A stretch of 64,000 nt of DNA from Corynebacterium sp. HMSC05H05. GTDB taxonomy: Bacteria > Actinomycetota > Actinomycetes > Mycobacteriales > Mycobacteriaceae. Position 1 is the first letter of the stretch. Each line of letters begins with the position of its first letter. The notes under the pieces were generated by a model that had not been told where the DNA came from, did not search any database, and saw nothing but the letters and a program-made list of their open reading frames with translations. Location of the stretch: contig NZ_KV788391.1 in assembly GCF_001807265.1 (NCBI RefSeq), positions 83,886 through 147,885 of the forward strand. The letters are read 5' to 3'. This document shows positions 17,266-27,265 of the stretch, one piece after another. A program made the translations under genes and the position numbers.

Positions 17266-20200
17266 CTACATCTCAACGAGCTCACCGCCTTCCGCGCGCT
17301 CGTCGCGGCGGCTCACCCGCCAGGCGCCCCAGCCGAACAGCGCCAGGCCGAGCAGCAGGAACAGGACGAGGGTCTGCTCACCGGTTTCGGGGAGCAACAT
17401 GCTTATCGACGCCGAAGGTTTCAACGCCCCCTGCGCATCGTTCGCCGTCACCGTCTGGGTCGCCCCGCCGGCGTTCGCGGTGGCGGAGACCGTCACGGCG
17501 GCGTCGCCTTCAGACGGGTAGCGCCACGTCTCGTTGGCGCCCGCCGGGATGGAAACGTTGAAGGTGCACGAGAACTCTTCGCCGGCGGCCAGCTCGGTGG
17601 TCGGGCAGATGCTTGGCGGGACGACACCGTCGTCGCCGATGCGCACGACCGACGTGCCGCGGGTGACGTCGAGGCCGGCGAGCGAGGGGTCCGTCACCGT
17701 GAAGTCCTTCAGCGGGAATTCGCCGGTGTTGGTCACGGTGTAGGTCATCCGCATGGACGCCGCGTCGTGGCGCAGCAGCGTGGTGCCGAAGGCGTCGCCG
17801 GTCAGCTGGCCGAGCGGGGTGCCGTCGATACGCTTCTGTGCTCTCAGGCCTGGGAAGGTGTTCTTCGCGGTGAGCGACCAACGGTCGCCGGAGCGGGCGA
17901 GGTCCTTCGGGTCGGAGACCGGCTGTGCGGTGAACACCACCGAGTCGGTGTCGCCTTCAAGCGGGGTGACCAATTCACCGTTGGACACCACCTGGAACAC
18001 CGATGCTGCGTCCGGGTTGCCGTCGTCGAGCTCGTCCACGGCGCAGTCGCTGTCGACCGGAACGTCCGCGATGGTGTGGGTTTCGCCGGCGCGCAGCTGG
18101 AACTTTTCGCCGTGACCCGAGCACGACTGGTGGAACGTGAACGTGCCGGAGTTCGGCCCGGCGGCGGTCTTGGTGAACGCGACGTCGTAGTGGGCGCGCG
18201 GATGGTAGATGTCCGCGCCGACGGTCAGGACGGTCTCCGCGGACGGCAAGTTCGCTGCGGTGGCGAAGGTGTGCGAGTACACCTTGTCCGAGTCGCTCAC
18301 CTCGTCCGCGGCGAGGTTGGACAGGGATCCGGTTGGCAACGAGGGCGAGCCGCTCCCCCACGTGGCGTACTGCGCCAGCGGGGTACGCGCACCATTTGTC
18401 ACCTCGAGCTCGCCGCGTGCGGCGAGCGCCGGGCTGCCGGTGAGGTCGAGCGTGCAGTTCGCGCCCACTGGCAGGTCCACGACCTGTCCGCCCGCCGGGG
18501 CTTCAAAGGTGCGGGGCATCTCCGAGCCTGACAGGGCGGTCAGCGGGAACTGACTGGTCACCGAGGTCTTCGCGGGGTCGTCGCAACGCAGCTGCGCGGT
18601 GTAGCCCGCCTCATCCGCGCCGGCGAAGTAACCGGAATTGAACACCGCCAGGCGCACCGGGGTGGTGCGTCGCTCCACCTTGTTCACAAAGTGGAGGTCC
18701 GCCGGTGCGGTCTCGCCCGGATTGGGGGCGTAGCCGCGCACAATCTTCTGCTCCGGGGCGATGGTCAGCGCCTCCGGCACGTTTTCCGCATCCTGCTCGT
18801 TGAACGTGCACAGCGACCCGGCGGGCACCTTCGCCTCGCCGGAGACAAACGCGCCGTCGGTGAAGTCACCCTTGCGGATGCTCGCCGGGATGACGTAGCC
18901 GTCTTCCGGGCGCAGCTTCTCCGGGATGAAGGAGGTCTCGCCCACCGAGCTGGTCTGATAGCCGATCGCCTTGCACTGCAGCGTGAAGTTGAAGGTGTAG
19001 TCCTCTGGGATTTCGTCGAGGTTGCCCGCCGCGCCGGCGAGGTCCTTGCTCAGACGCACCGCGGAGGTTTCGTACTCGTAGTGGTTGTCCAGGCGGACAT
19101 GGTTGTTGGCCGGGTCGTCCACGGTGAGGAATACCGGCGAGGTGGTCGTGCCGTTGTCCAGCTTCTGGTCCGGGTACGCGTTGCCGCCTTCGCGGTCCAC
19201 AACCCAGTCCACAAAGGCCGGGCGCAGGAACGCCTTCAGGTCGTCCTGGCCGTCGTTCATCGCTAGGGCGAGGGAGCCGAACTTATCGCCGGTGAGTTGG
19301 CAGTCGGCGCCGACCGGGACGCCGTCGAAAAGCGCAGTGCCCTCACCCTTGATGGACTTCTGCTGCTCTTGCAGCACCGCGGTGTCGCCCGTCTCGGGGT
19401 CGCGGCACACGAGGGTGAACGCGTGGTTGTACAGCGCGTCCTGCAGGTCCTTCCCGGCATTCGCGTACTGGGTGCGGATGCTGTCGGTGGGAAGGATCGC
19501 TTCCTTGTCCAGCTGGATCTGGGTGACTCGGCGGGAGTATGTGTTGATGAACAGCAGCGTCGTGCCGCCGTCGCCGACGACGAAGTCGGCCGTGCCGCCG
19601 GCCACCGGCGCGCCGTCCACAGTCACGGACTTGTCCAACGTGATGCCCACCGCGGTGGAGGTTTCCCCTTCGGTGGCGGTGCAGCTGGAACCGACCGCAG
19701 CCTTCGTGCCGCCGGGCTCTTGGCCCTGCTGCACCGTGGTGGACAGACGCGGGCCTTCGGTGCCGTCCGGGTTGGTGCACGTCAACGTCACGGGGAACAC
19801 GCGGTTGGTCTTGATGTCGCGGCGGGGCTTGGAGATCAGGTTGTCCGGGTCGTTGAACCGCACTTCCTTGGTCCCCTGCACCGGTGCCTGGATCAGGTCG
19901 TACTCGTGGTGCACATCCATGGTGGACTGCTTGCCGATGGTGAACTGCCCGTTGGCGCCCACGTCCTTGCTCCCGCCAGTGTCAGCGGCATACAGGTACT
20001 CGGAGGTGTTGCTGATCGGGTACTGCCGCCCGTCCTTCGTGGTGCGGGTCGCGCTGTCGCCGCGTTCCGCGAGCGTGCATTGCGTGCCCTGCGGCACCTG
20101 CCCGGCGGTGAACTCGGCGCTTCCGCCGGGGGCAAGGTCGAAGGTGTCGCTGAAGCCGTTGTCGCAGGTGAGCTCATAGCTTAACGACGATGGCGCCAGC

Positions 20201-23040
20201 GTCGCCCGACCACCAGTGCGCAAATTGACCGTCAGTCCATTGCCCGCCGGCGTGAACGTGTTGGTCACCGTGGCGGTGGTGGTGTCCTGGGAAATCGTTG
20301 GAGTGACGTTCTGCACGTCCGTGCTGAACAGGATGCCGCCCGCGACCTGCGGGGTGTCCTCCGTGAAGGTGCAGGTGTTGCCGTATGGCACGCCCATGTT
20401 GCCGCCGAGGTCGTTTGCCGCGGCGTCGTCCGCCTGGAGCGTGACGGTGCCGTTCGCCGCGACGGTTGCGCGGCCGGTGAGCTCGACGGAACGGGACTGC
20501 CCAGCCACACCGGTGGCCACGTTGCGCGTCCCGCAGCGGAACGAGAACGCGTACGTGCTGGGAAGTCTGCCGGTGACGGTGGAGTTGACCACCTTGTTCA
20601 ACTGCACCTTGCCCAGCTTCGGGTCGAAGGTGTTGATCACCGTGACCAGGTTGCGGTCTGTGCCGGAGACCTGCCGGATGGTGTGGACCGCCTTGTCTTT
20701 CGCTTGCGCGTTGGTCAGCGTGGTCACTTGGTCGCTGGCGCTGGACGCGCTGACCTGCGCACCGATGAACTTGGTGTTCGCGGTTCCGCCCGGTTCGTCT
20801 TCCCACACCTTGCACGCGGCGTTGGCCGGCACGCCCTCGACAACCGCTTCACCGTCGGAGCCGGTTAGTGTGACGGTCCCCTCCTTCGCGGGGCGGCCAG
20901 CGACCTCGCACTTGTAGTGCACCGTGTAGGACAGCTTGGACACATCCGCATCGCCAGCGGCGAGACCGTTGACCTGGTTCCGGATGTGCAGGGGGAACGT
21001 GAGGTAGGCGTAGCTCGTGGTGAAGTGAAGCTCAGGCGTGACGTCCTCGTGGAGCGTGAAGTAGTACTCCGCGCCCGACGGGTTCAGCGGCGCGCCGGCG
21101 AGCTGGGCATCGCGGCCGGTGAACTCGATGGTCTTTCGCTGCTCCTCGGTGAGGTCCGTCAGCGGCGTGATCGAGCAATCCCGCTCCACCGGGATGTTGT
21201 CCAGGGTGACGGAGTTGGACGGCTTCGCCTGGGTCAGATCCAGCGTGAATTCTCGGCTGATGTTGGTCCCGGCGCACGTCAGGTTGAAGCGGTAGGTCCC
21301 GCCAACCTTGCCGTCTGTGACCGGGTCTCCGACGATCGTCTTGCTGAAGACGAGCTTGCCCGGCGTGTACGTGTAGGAGTTGTTGGCGTTTGCCGAGCCG
21401 ATAGCCGTGGGAGCAGCCGCCGTGGTTGGCAGCTGGACCGTCACCGGTGCCGAAGCGGACGGCGCAGCCGTGCCGTTCCACGACAGGGTGAGTTTCGTTC
21501 CGGCAGGCGGCGCCGGGACCTTCTCCGTGATGGTGCAGGTGCTGCCCTGGGGCAGGTTGTCCACGCTGGCGGAGCGCCCCTTTTCCACAACAACGTCGTC
21601 TTCGAGCTTGACGTCGGGGTAGGCAGCTTTGAACCCTTCGGGCACGGTGCACTTGTAGTGCAGCGTGTACTTCTGCAAGCTGTTTTCCGCGAAGTTCGCG
21701 GCGTTGCCATCCACCGTCTTTGCCAGGTTGAGCTTGGCGGGTTTGAACCTGGATTCCCAAGTGACCGAGCAGTTAGGGACACGGGTTTCGGCCGCGGGGA
21801 TCAGCAGCGTCGACGTGCCGGTCTGGGCGTTTTCCGTCAGCGTGTAGCCCGTAGGCACCGCCCCCTTGCGGATGTGGTAGGTTTCGCTGTTCGTTCCGCC
21901 CGAGGTGAGGGTGCACTTCCACACTGGGTCGTAGCGGACGAACGCGCGGTCCGCCGGGTTAAGCGTGGAGGTGTAGCCCAGCTGGTCCAGCGGAACGCCG
22001 TTGGAGCCGATGCGGCGAAGCGCCGTGGTGGAGCCGCCCGCCGGGGTCGACAGCGTCGTCCGGTTGGAGCCGTCCTGCAGAAACGCCGAGTAGCTGGCGG
22101 TCCGTTCCGTGGGGTCCGCCACCTTCTCAAACGCATCCTGCACCTTGGCGGAGCCGTCTTTGTCGAAGGCGATGCGGCTCAGCGCGATGCCGATAGCCAC
22201 GCCCTGCGTTCCGGCACTGTTGGAACCCATGCTGACCTGCAGCGTCTTCGGGTTGTCCACGCTCACCACCCACGTGCCGTAGGTGCCGGTGGCCTGGGAG
22301 AAACAGACAAAACCGCGGTCGCGACCGTCGGACATACTGCCCCAGTTTTGTGGTTCTGGTCCAGGACCGAACTGCGAGTTTCTGCCGCCGGTGCACGCAT
22401 CCTTCGCGTTCAGCGGGGTGAGACGGATCGGCTGGCCCACGGTCCCGCCGTCGACGCTGATCATTTCGCCGACACCGCCGGCACCGGTGGACTCGCCGTC
22501 CACCACCGCAAAGCGATACGACGCGAGCGGATCGACAACACCGTTTCGCTTCACCACAATGTTCGACAAAGTGAAACGGGCAAAGGGGCTACCCGACCCT
22601 TCCATCTGCAAGATGTCCTGCGACGTCGAGCTCGGATAACGCTCAAAGAAACCCGTGCCGGCTTTCGCAAATGCTGTGCCAGACCAGCTGGGGTTGGAAT
22701 TCGCGGTGAACTGGGTGCTGGTGTTTCTCGTTTCAATGCCGAGGTTGAAGGTGATGGTGTAATCGCCCACCCTCTTCGTCTTTGCGCCCGGTGTGGTCAA
22801 GTCCGACACATCCAGCCAGCACATTTGGTTGGCCCATGTCTCGGCAACTCCCGTGCCTCTGCGGAACGAGCAGTCCCCGAAGTTCACGCCGTCGCTCGAC
22901 GCAGTTTGCGCTTCTGCCTGCTGCACTCCCGGGGACACGACGCCCGCGACAAGCAAGATCGCGGCGAGGAACAGCGCTGCCCACACAGCCGCGGCGCCAT
23001 GCTGGCGGCGGCTGGAAGCGGGGTGGCCAGTCTGAGACAT
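17266..23040 (-). CDS. Giant pilus tip adhesin (SpaC-like) with tandem Ig-like modules and LPETG
   Basis: About 1924 residues. An RBS (GAGG, 6 bases upstream) selects the ATG at 23040, giving a long signal peptide cleaved near AEA-QT. An N-terminal adhesin-like domain with paired cysteines (DCSFRR, MCWLDV) spans about 46-310. It is followed by many repeated DUF5979-like beta-sandwich modules, each with a cysteine pair and endings such as GSTCTITE or GAQCTLAE. A membrane-proximal TNTGEFPLKDFTVTD module precedes LPETG (about residue 1882), a hydrophobic helix and SRRDER. As first gene of the cluster it fits a SpaC/SpaF tip protein. The receptor is unknown. The body is almost free of the dispersed 11-mer (only 17401). 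Confidence 0.9.
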   Translation of the reverse strand: MSQTGHPASSRRQHGAAAVWAALFLAAILLVAGVVSPGVQQAEAQTASSDGVNFGDCSFRRGTGVAETWANQMCWLDVSDLTTPGAKTKRVGDYTITFNLGIETRNTSTQFTANSNPSWSGTAFAKAGTGFFERYPSSTSQDILQMEGSGSPFARFTLSNIVVKRNGVVDPLASYRFAVVDGESTGAGGVGEMISVDGGTVGQPIRLTPLNAKDACTGGRNSQFGPGPEPQNWGSMSDGRDRGFVCFSQATGTYGTWVVSVDNPKTLQVSMGSNSAGTQGVAIGIALSRIAFDKDGSAKVQDAFEKVADPTERTASYSAFLQDGSNRTTLSTPAGGSTTALRRIGSNGVPLDQLGYTSTLNPADRAFVRYDPVWKCTLTSGGTNSETYHIRKGAVPTGYTLTENAQTGTSTLLIPAAETRVPNCSVTWESRFKPAKLNLAKTVDGNAANFAENSLQKYTLHYKCTVPEGFKAAYPDVKLEDDVVVEKGRSASVDNLPQGSTCTITEKVPAPPAGTKLTLSWNGTAAPSASAPVTVQLPTTAAAPTAIGSANANNSYTYTPGKLVFSKTIVGDPVTDGKVGGTYRFNLTCAGTNISREFTLDLTQAKPSNSVTLDNIPVERDCSITPLTDLTEEQRKTIEFTGRDAQLAGAPLNPSGAEYYFTLHEDVTPELHFTTSYAYLTFPLHIRNQVNGLAAGDADVSKLSYTVHYKCEVAGRPAKEGTVTLTGSDGEAVVEGVPANAACKVWEDEPGGTANTKFIGAQVSASSASDQVTTLTNAQAKDKAVHTIRQVSGTDRNLVTVINTFDPKLGKVQLNKVVNSTVTGRLPSTYAFSFRCGTRNVATGVAGQSRSVELTGRATVAANGTVTLQADDAAANDLGGNMGVPYGNTCTFTEDTPQVAGGILFSTDVQNVTPTISQDTTTATVTNTFTPAGNGLTVNLRTGGRATLAPSSLSYELTCDNGFSDTFDLAPGGSAEFTAGQVPQGTQCTLAERGDSATRTTKDGRQYPISNTSEYLYAADTGGSKDVGANGQFTIGKQSTMDVHHEYDLIQAPVQGTKEVRFNDPDNLISKPRRDIKTNRVFPVTLTCTNPDGTEGPRLSTTVQQGQEPGGTKAAVGSSCTATEGETSTAVGITLDKSVTVDGAPVAGGTADFVVGDGGTTLLFINTYSRRVTQIQLDKEAILPTDSIRTQYANAGKDLQDALYNHAFTLVCRDPETGDTAVLQEQQKSIKGEGTALFDGVPVGADCQLTGDKFGSLALAMNDGQDDLKAFLRPAFVDWVVDREGGNAYPDQKLDNGTTTSPVFLTVDDPANNHVRLDNHYEYETSAVRLSKDLAGAAGNLDEIPEDYTFNFTLQCKAIGYQTSSVGETSFIPEKLRPEDGYVIPASIRKGDFTDGAFVSGEAKVPAGSLCTFNEQDAENVPEALTIAPEQKIVRGYAPNPGETAPADLHFVNKVERRTTPVRLAVFNSGYFAGADEAGYTAQLRCDDPAKTSVTSQFPLTALSGSEMPRTFEAPAGGQVVDLPVGANCTLDLTGSPALAARGELEVTNGARTPLAQYATWGSGSPSLPTGSLSNLAADEVSDSDKVYSHTFATAANLPSAETVLTVGADIYHPRAHYDVAFTKTAAGPNSGTFTFHQSCSGHGEKFQLRAGETHTIADVPVDSDCAVDELDDGNPDAASVFQVVSNGELVTPLEGDTDSVVFTAQPVSDPKDLARSGDRWSLTAKNTFPGLRAQKRIDGTPLGQLTGDAFGTTLLRHDAASMRMTYTVTNTGEFPLKDFTVTDPSLAGLDVTRGTSVVRIGDDGVVPPSICPTTELAAGEEFSCTFNVSIPAGANETWRYPSEGDAAVTVSATANAGGATQTVTANDAQGALKPSASISMLLPETGEQTLVLFLLLGLALFGWGAWRVSRRDERAEGGELVEM

Positions 23041-23301
23041 GCATCCTCGGATCATTGTGAACTTTTCAATAACGCCATGGATGCTACGCGGGAAACGTGA
23101 AGATGAAAACACGGAGAAATCAGCATTTTAAAAGTTGGACACGCCGGCTCTTCACAGCCCTCTCCCAGCCCCTCGGCTGGGCAGCTCATTTCCGCACGTT
23201 AAGAGATTATGCAACTCACGTCAGAGCTCTGCCTTGAGGGGACGACCCCCTTCGCACGCGTCCCATCGCCCACGTGTTTTCCGTCACCACCCGCTGAACA
23301 C
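23041..23301. other. Upstream region of the pilus cluster
   Basis: No gene is seen. A candidate leftward -10 TAAAAT is at 23130-23125, about 90 bases before the adhesin ATG, with only a weak -35. A small hairpin CCCAGCC-CCTC-GGCTGGG lies at 23164-23181. Confidence 0.35.
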
Positions 23302-23381
23302 CCCAAAGATTTCGAGTTCCACCTTTCGAAGATCAGCCCAATTTCCATGGTTTTCGAAATCCGCTCTTCGAAACCTTTGGG
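23302..23381. repeat. 80-base imperfect palindrome
   Basis: CCCAAAGATTTCGA at the left and TTCGAAACCTTTGGG at the right, with a second internal TTTCGAA/TTTCGAA pair and a central CCATGG, make a long two-fold symmetric element between the ppk2 terminator and the pilus promoter region. It is unlike palindromes P1-P9 in sequence and has no 14-base period. Confidence 0.7.
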
Positions 23382-23406
23382 CAGCCGCCCCCCACGGATA
23401 GACAGC

Positions 23407-23437
23407 AAAACGCCCGGCTGACGGAATCAGCCGAGCG
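23407..23437 (-). terminator. Intrinsic terminator of ppk2
   Basis: Stem CGGCTGA/TCAGCCG, extended by CGC/GCG with one mismatch, followed on the minus strand by TTTTGC. Confidence 0.75.
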
Positions 23438-23455
23438 TCGAAAAGCGATAAGCCC

Positions 23456-24355
23456 CTAGTCCCCGATCTGGTCGCGGCCACGCTTCACAATCAGCGGATC
23501 CGGCTCGCCAACGACGTCGTGGTCCTTGTTCGTGTATTCGAACTTGGACAAGATGTAGCGCATCGCATTGAGGCGGGCGCGCTTCTTGTCGTTGGACTTA
23601 ATGGTGATCCACGGCGACTCGTCCGTATCCGTGTAGCGGAACTGCTCTTCCTTGGCGCGGGTGTAGTCCTCCCACTTATCCAGGGACGCTAGGTCCATCG
23701 GCGAGAGCTTCCACTGGCGCACCGGGTCCACCTGACGGATAGCGAAGCGGGTGCGCTGCTCCTTCTGGGTCACGGAGAACCAGAACTTGGTCAAGGAGAT
23801 GCCGGAGCCGAGGATCATGTTCTCCAGCATCGGCACCTCGCGCAGGAACTCGGCGTGCTGGGATTCGGTGCAGAAGCCCATGACGCGCTCGACGCCAGAG
23901 CGGTTGTACCAAGAGCGGTCAAAGAAGACGATCTCGCCGGCCGACGGGAAGTGCTGGATGTAGCGCTGGAAGTACCAAGAGGTGGACTCGCGCGGCGACG
24001 GTTTCTCCAGCGCCACGGTGCGCGCACCACGCGGGTTGAGGTGCTCATTAAAGCGCTTGATGGTGCCGCCCTTGCCGGCTGCGTCGCGGCCCTCGAAGAG
24101 GATGATGTGTCGCTGGCCGGTGTCCTTGGTCCAGTTCTGCCACTTCAGCAGCTCAATCTGCAGGGCGCGCTTTTCCTTCTCGTAATCGTCGCGGGACAGA
24201 CGCTCGTCGTAGGGGTAGTTCTCGCGCCACGTCTGGATGGCGGTGCCGTCCGGCATGAGCAGGACCGGATCGTCCTCGTCGGTGTCGTCCACTACCCAGC
24301 CCTCGGTCTGGGCGAGGTCGATCATCGGCAGTTCGTCGTCTTTATTGTCAGCCAT
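23456..24355 (-). CDS. ppk2: Polyphosphate kinase 2
   Basis: Cytoplasmic P-loop kinase of the PPK2 family that transfers phosphate between polyphosphate and nucleoside diphosphates. The Walker A motif is GRDAAGKGGTIKRF and Walker B is IVFFDRSWYNRSGVERVMGF; the lid residues follow. The ATG at 24355 (299 residues) has GGAAG upstream; an in-frame ATG 19 codons earlier has no support. As in C. glutamicum it lies directly after porH/porA and groEL on the same strand, though a terminator separates it from porA. Confidence 0.93.
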   Translation of the reverse strand: MADNKDDELPMIDLAQTEGWVVDDTDEDDPVLLMPDGTAIQTWRENYPYDERLSRDDYEKEKRALQIELLKWQNWTKDTGQRHIILFEGRDAAGKGGTIKRFNEHLNPRGARTVALEKPSPRESTSWYFQRYIQHFPSAGEIVFFDRSWYNRSGVERVMGFCTESQHAEFLREVPMLENMILGSGISLTKFWFSVTQKEQRTRFAIRQVDPVRQWKLSPMDLASLDKWEDYTRAKEEQFRYTDTDESPWITIKSNDKKRARLNAMRYILSKFEYTNKDHDVVGEPDPLIVKRGRDQIGD

Positions 24356-24410
24356 GTCTTCCAGTCTATTCGGCGCGGGCACGGTATGCCGGAGAAGTAT
24401 CCGGATATGC

Positions 24411-24443
24411 AAAAAAGGCCCCGCCGCTTTGCGACGAGACCTT
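24411..24443 (-). terminator. Intrinsic terminator of the porH-porA unit
   Basis: On the minus strand AAGGTCTCGTCGC pairs with GCGGCGGGGCCTT (G-U pairs tolerated) around AAA, followed by TTTTTT. Confidence 0.8.
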
Positions 24444-24461
24444 CGGCTATGCGCGTTACAG

Positions 24462-24608
24462 TTACGCGATCAGGCCGATCAGCTCAGCGATGTTGCCAGC
24501 AAGGCCACCGAGGTTCTTGAGCAGGTCGAGCAGAGCGCCCGGAACCTGGGTGACACCGTTGTCGCCGTTACCGGAGGAAAGTGCAACCCAGTTGTTCAAT
24601 GCTTCCAT
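24462..24608 (-). CDS. porA: PorA-like cell-wall channel peptide
   Basis: A 48-residue protein with no signal peptide. Its hydrophobic C-terminal amphipathic stretch ends AELIGLIA, resembling the ADLIGLLG end of C. glutamicum PorA. Start ATG at 24608 with RBS GGAG 7 bases upstream. In C. glutamicum PorA and PorH together form the mycolate outer-membrane channel and are O-mycoloylated on serine; a candidate serine pair (SSGNG) is present. Assignment rests mainly on size, this C-terminus and the groEL-porH-porA-ppk2 order. Confidence 0.75.
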   Translation of the reverse strand: MEALNNWVALSSGNGDNGVTQVPGALLDLLKNLGGLAGNIAELIGLIA

Positions 24609-24653
24609 GATGATTCTCCTTTAAAGAAAGTTTGTGTCGAGTGAGGTGAAGGC

Positions 24654-24782
24654 TTACTTGGAGACCTTGTCAGCGAAGTCCTTGATGGTCTTCGGGGTCT
24701 TCTGGAACAGGTCCACCAGGTTGGTGGAGAAGGTCTTGAAGGTCTTCAGCTGCTTCTGGATGGCCTTGAGATCGAAAGGCAT
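24654..24782 (-). CDS. porH: PorH-like cell-wall channel peptide
   Basis: A 42-residue amphipathic peptide (MPFDLKAIQKQLKTF...) with no signal sequence, starting at the ATG after AAAGGGGAAA. It lies upstream of the PorA-like gene and downstream of groEL, the PorH position. It is more basic than C. glutamicum PorH, so sequence similarity is weak and the call is mainly contextual. It might be co-transcribed with porA (45-base gap). Confidence 0.65.
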   Translation of the reverse strand: MPFDLKAIQKQLKTFKTFSTNLVDLFQKTPKTIKDFADKVSK

Positions 24783-25131
24783 TGATTTCCCCTTTTCGAT
24801 AGGTGCCAGTGTGTGTCTGGCAAAACTTGACAGGTACTGACACCCAACGGGCGTCACAGGAGGAATTTTGCCACATCAACCAGCTACGTCAAGCGCTTTC
24901 TGAAAACTAGATTTGCGCCACACAGGAAGCTTCAAGCTGGCAGACGTTCACCGAAACGTAACCTTTTCGCGACTGAGCCGATAACCTGCTTCGACCGAAA
25001 ATCGAAAGTTAACACCAATTGAATATCCCGCCGAACGTGTAACTCAACCGGTTTCACGGACGATCTGTACACGCCAAAAATTCCTCCCCTCCGTGACTTT
25101 TTACACCATTCCGGGGGTGCGCCAGAGGGGC
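24783..25131. other. Leader and promoter region of porH; no gene
   Basis: About 350 AT-richer bases with no supported ORF. A possible leftward promoter is TTGACG (24892-24887), 17-base spacer and AAAATT (24869-24864), giving a leader of about 75 bases. Confidence 0.35.
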
Positions 25132-25141
25132 GTCGATAGGC
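25132..25141 (+). other. Intergenic copy of the dispersed motif GTCGAYARGC
   Basis: GTCGATAGGC, preceded by C like all other copies, immediately beside the groEL terminator. Confidence 0.8.
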
Positions 25142-25144
25142 AAG

Positions 25145-25172
25145 AAAAAAGCGCGCCCCGAAGGACGCGCTT
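25145..25172 (-). terminator. Intrinsic terminator of groEL
   Basis: Ten-base stem AAGCGCGTCC/GGGCGCGCTT with a TTCG tetraloop and TTTTTT on the minus strand. Confidence 0.92.
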
Positions 25173-25190
25173 TCACACCTTAAGGCTGAT

Positions 25191-26837
<1,647 letters not shown>

Positions 26838-26950
26838 TCACTCCTTGTATATAGGCGTTCGTGGACGATCACTCAGGTCGTCGGTGCAAGCAGGCGCCCG
26901 CGACGGCACGGCTGACGAGTGGTCTCAGCCTCACCCGCTTTGTTCGTTTA

Positions 26951-26977
26951 TTGGCACTCGGTTTGCGTGAGTGCCAG
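26951..26977. promoter_or_regulatory. CIRCE operator 2 (HrcA site)
   Basis: TTGGCACTC-N9-GAGTGCCAG, a near-consensus CIRCE inverted repeat placed just downstream of the groEL -10. Confidence 0.9.
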
Positions 26978-26982
26978 CCACA

Positions 26983-27011
26983 TTTTTAGCACTCGACGGG
27001 GGTGAGTGCAA
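26983..27011 (-). promoter_or_regulatory. groEL promoter
   Basis: Minus-strand TTGCAC (27011-27006), 17-base spacer, TAAAAA (26988-26983). CIRCE 1 spans the whole promoter, so HrcA binding should exclude RNA polymerase. Confidence 0.75.
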
Positions 27012-27012
27012 G
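26986..27012. promoter_or_regulatory. CIRCE operator 1 (HrcA site)
   Basis: TTAGCACTC-N9-GAGTGCAAG, matching the consensus TTAGCACTC-N9-GAGTGCTAA in all but two right-hand bases. Confidence 0.93.
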
Positions 27013-27042
27013 GAACGCAAGGGCGCGTGGTTGTGCCGGGGC

Positions 27043-27192
27043 GAGGATGCTTACCGGTTCGAGGATGCTTACCGGTTCCAGGATGCTTACTGCAGGATGC
27101 TTACTTCTCGAGTAGCGCGGGCTGGCACGCCGAGGGTTACTCGAACAATAAGCATCCTGGGGTAAGCATCTAGCCGGGTAAGCATCCTGCAG
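27043..27192. repeat. Palindromic/tandem element P6
   Basis: The unit GGATGCTTAC occurs four times directly (27045, 27063, 27081, 27095; periods 18, 18, 14) and three times inverted (27149, 27162, 27178). The inner pair 27090-27104 / 27178-27192 is a perfect 15-base inverted repeat, and a CGAGTA/TTACTCGA stem sits in the loop. It lies in the divergent gap between groEL and the M20 peptidase. Confidence 0.85.
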
Positions 27193-27213
27193 CCGAAGTC
27201 CGGCCAAACACCG

Positions 27214-27222
27214 CCCCCCCCC
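27214..27222. repeat. Poly-C tract (9 C)
   Basis: Nine consecutive C about 32 bases upstream of the -10-like TAGCGT (27254-27259) of the M20 peptidase gene. Confidence 0.7.
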
Positions 27223-27265
27223 AATACCGCCAAACCGGCCCCGCCAACGCTGCTAGCGTGGTGCC

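Noticed and set aside
27043..27192. Possible CRISPR array because of spaced repeats
   Set aside because: Repeats are 10-18 bases, spacers are only a few bases, copies are inverted as well as direct, and no cas genes are present.
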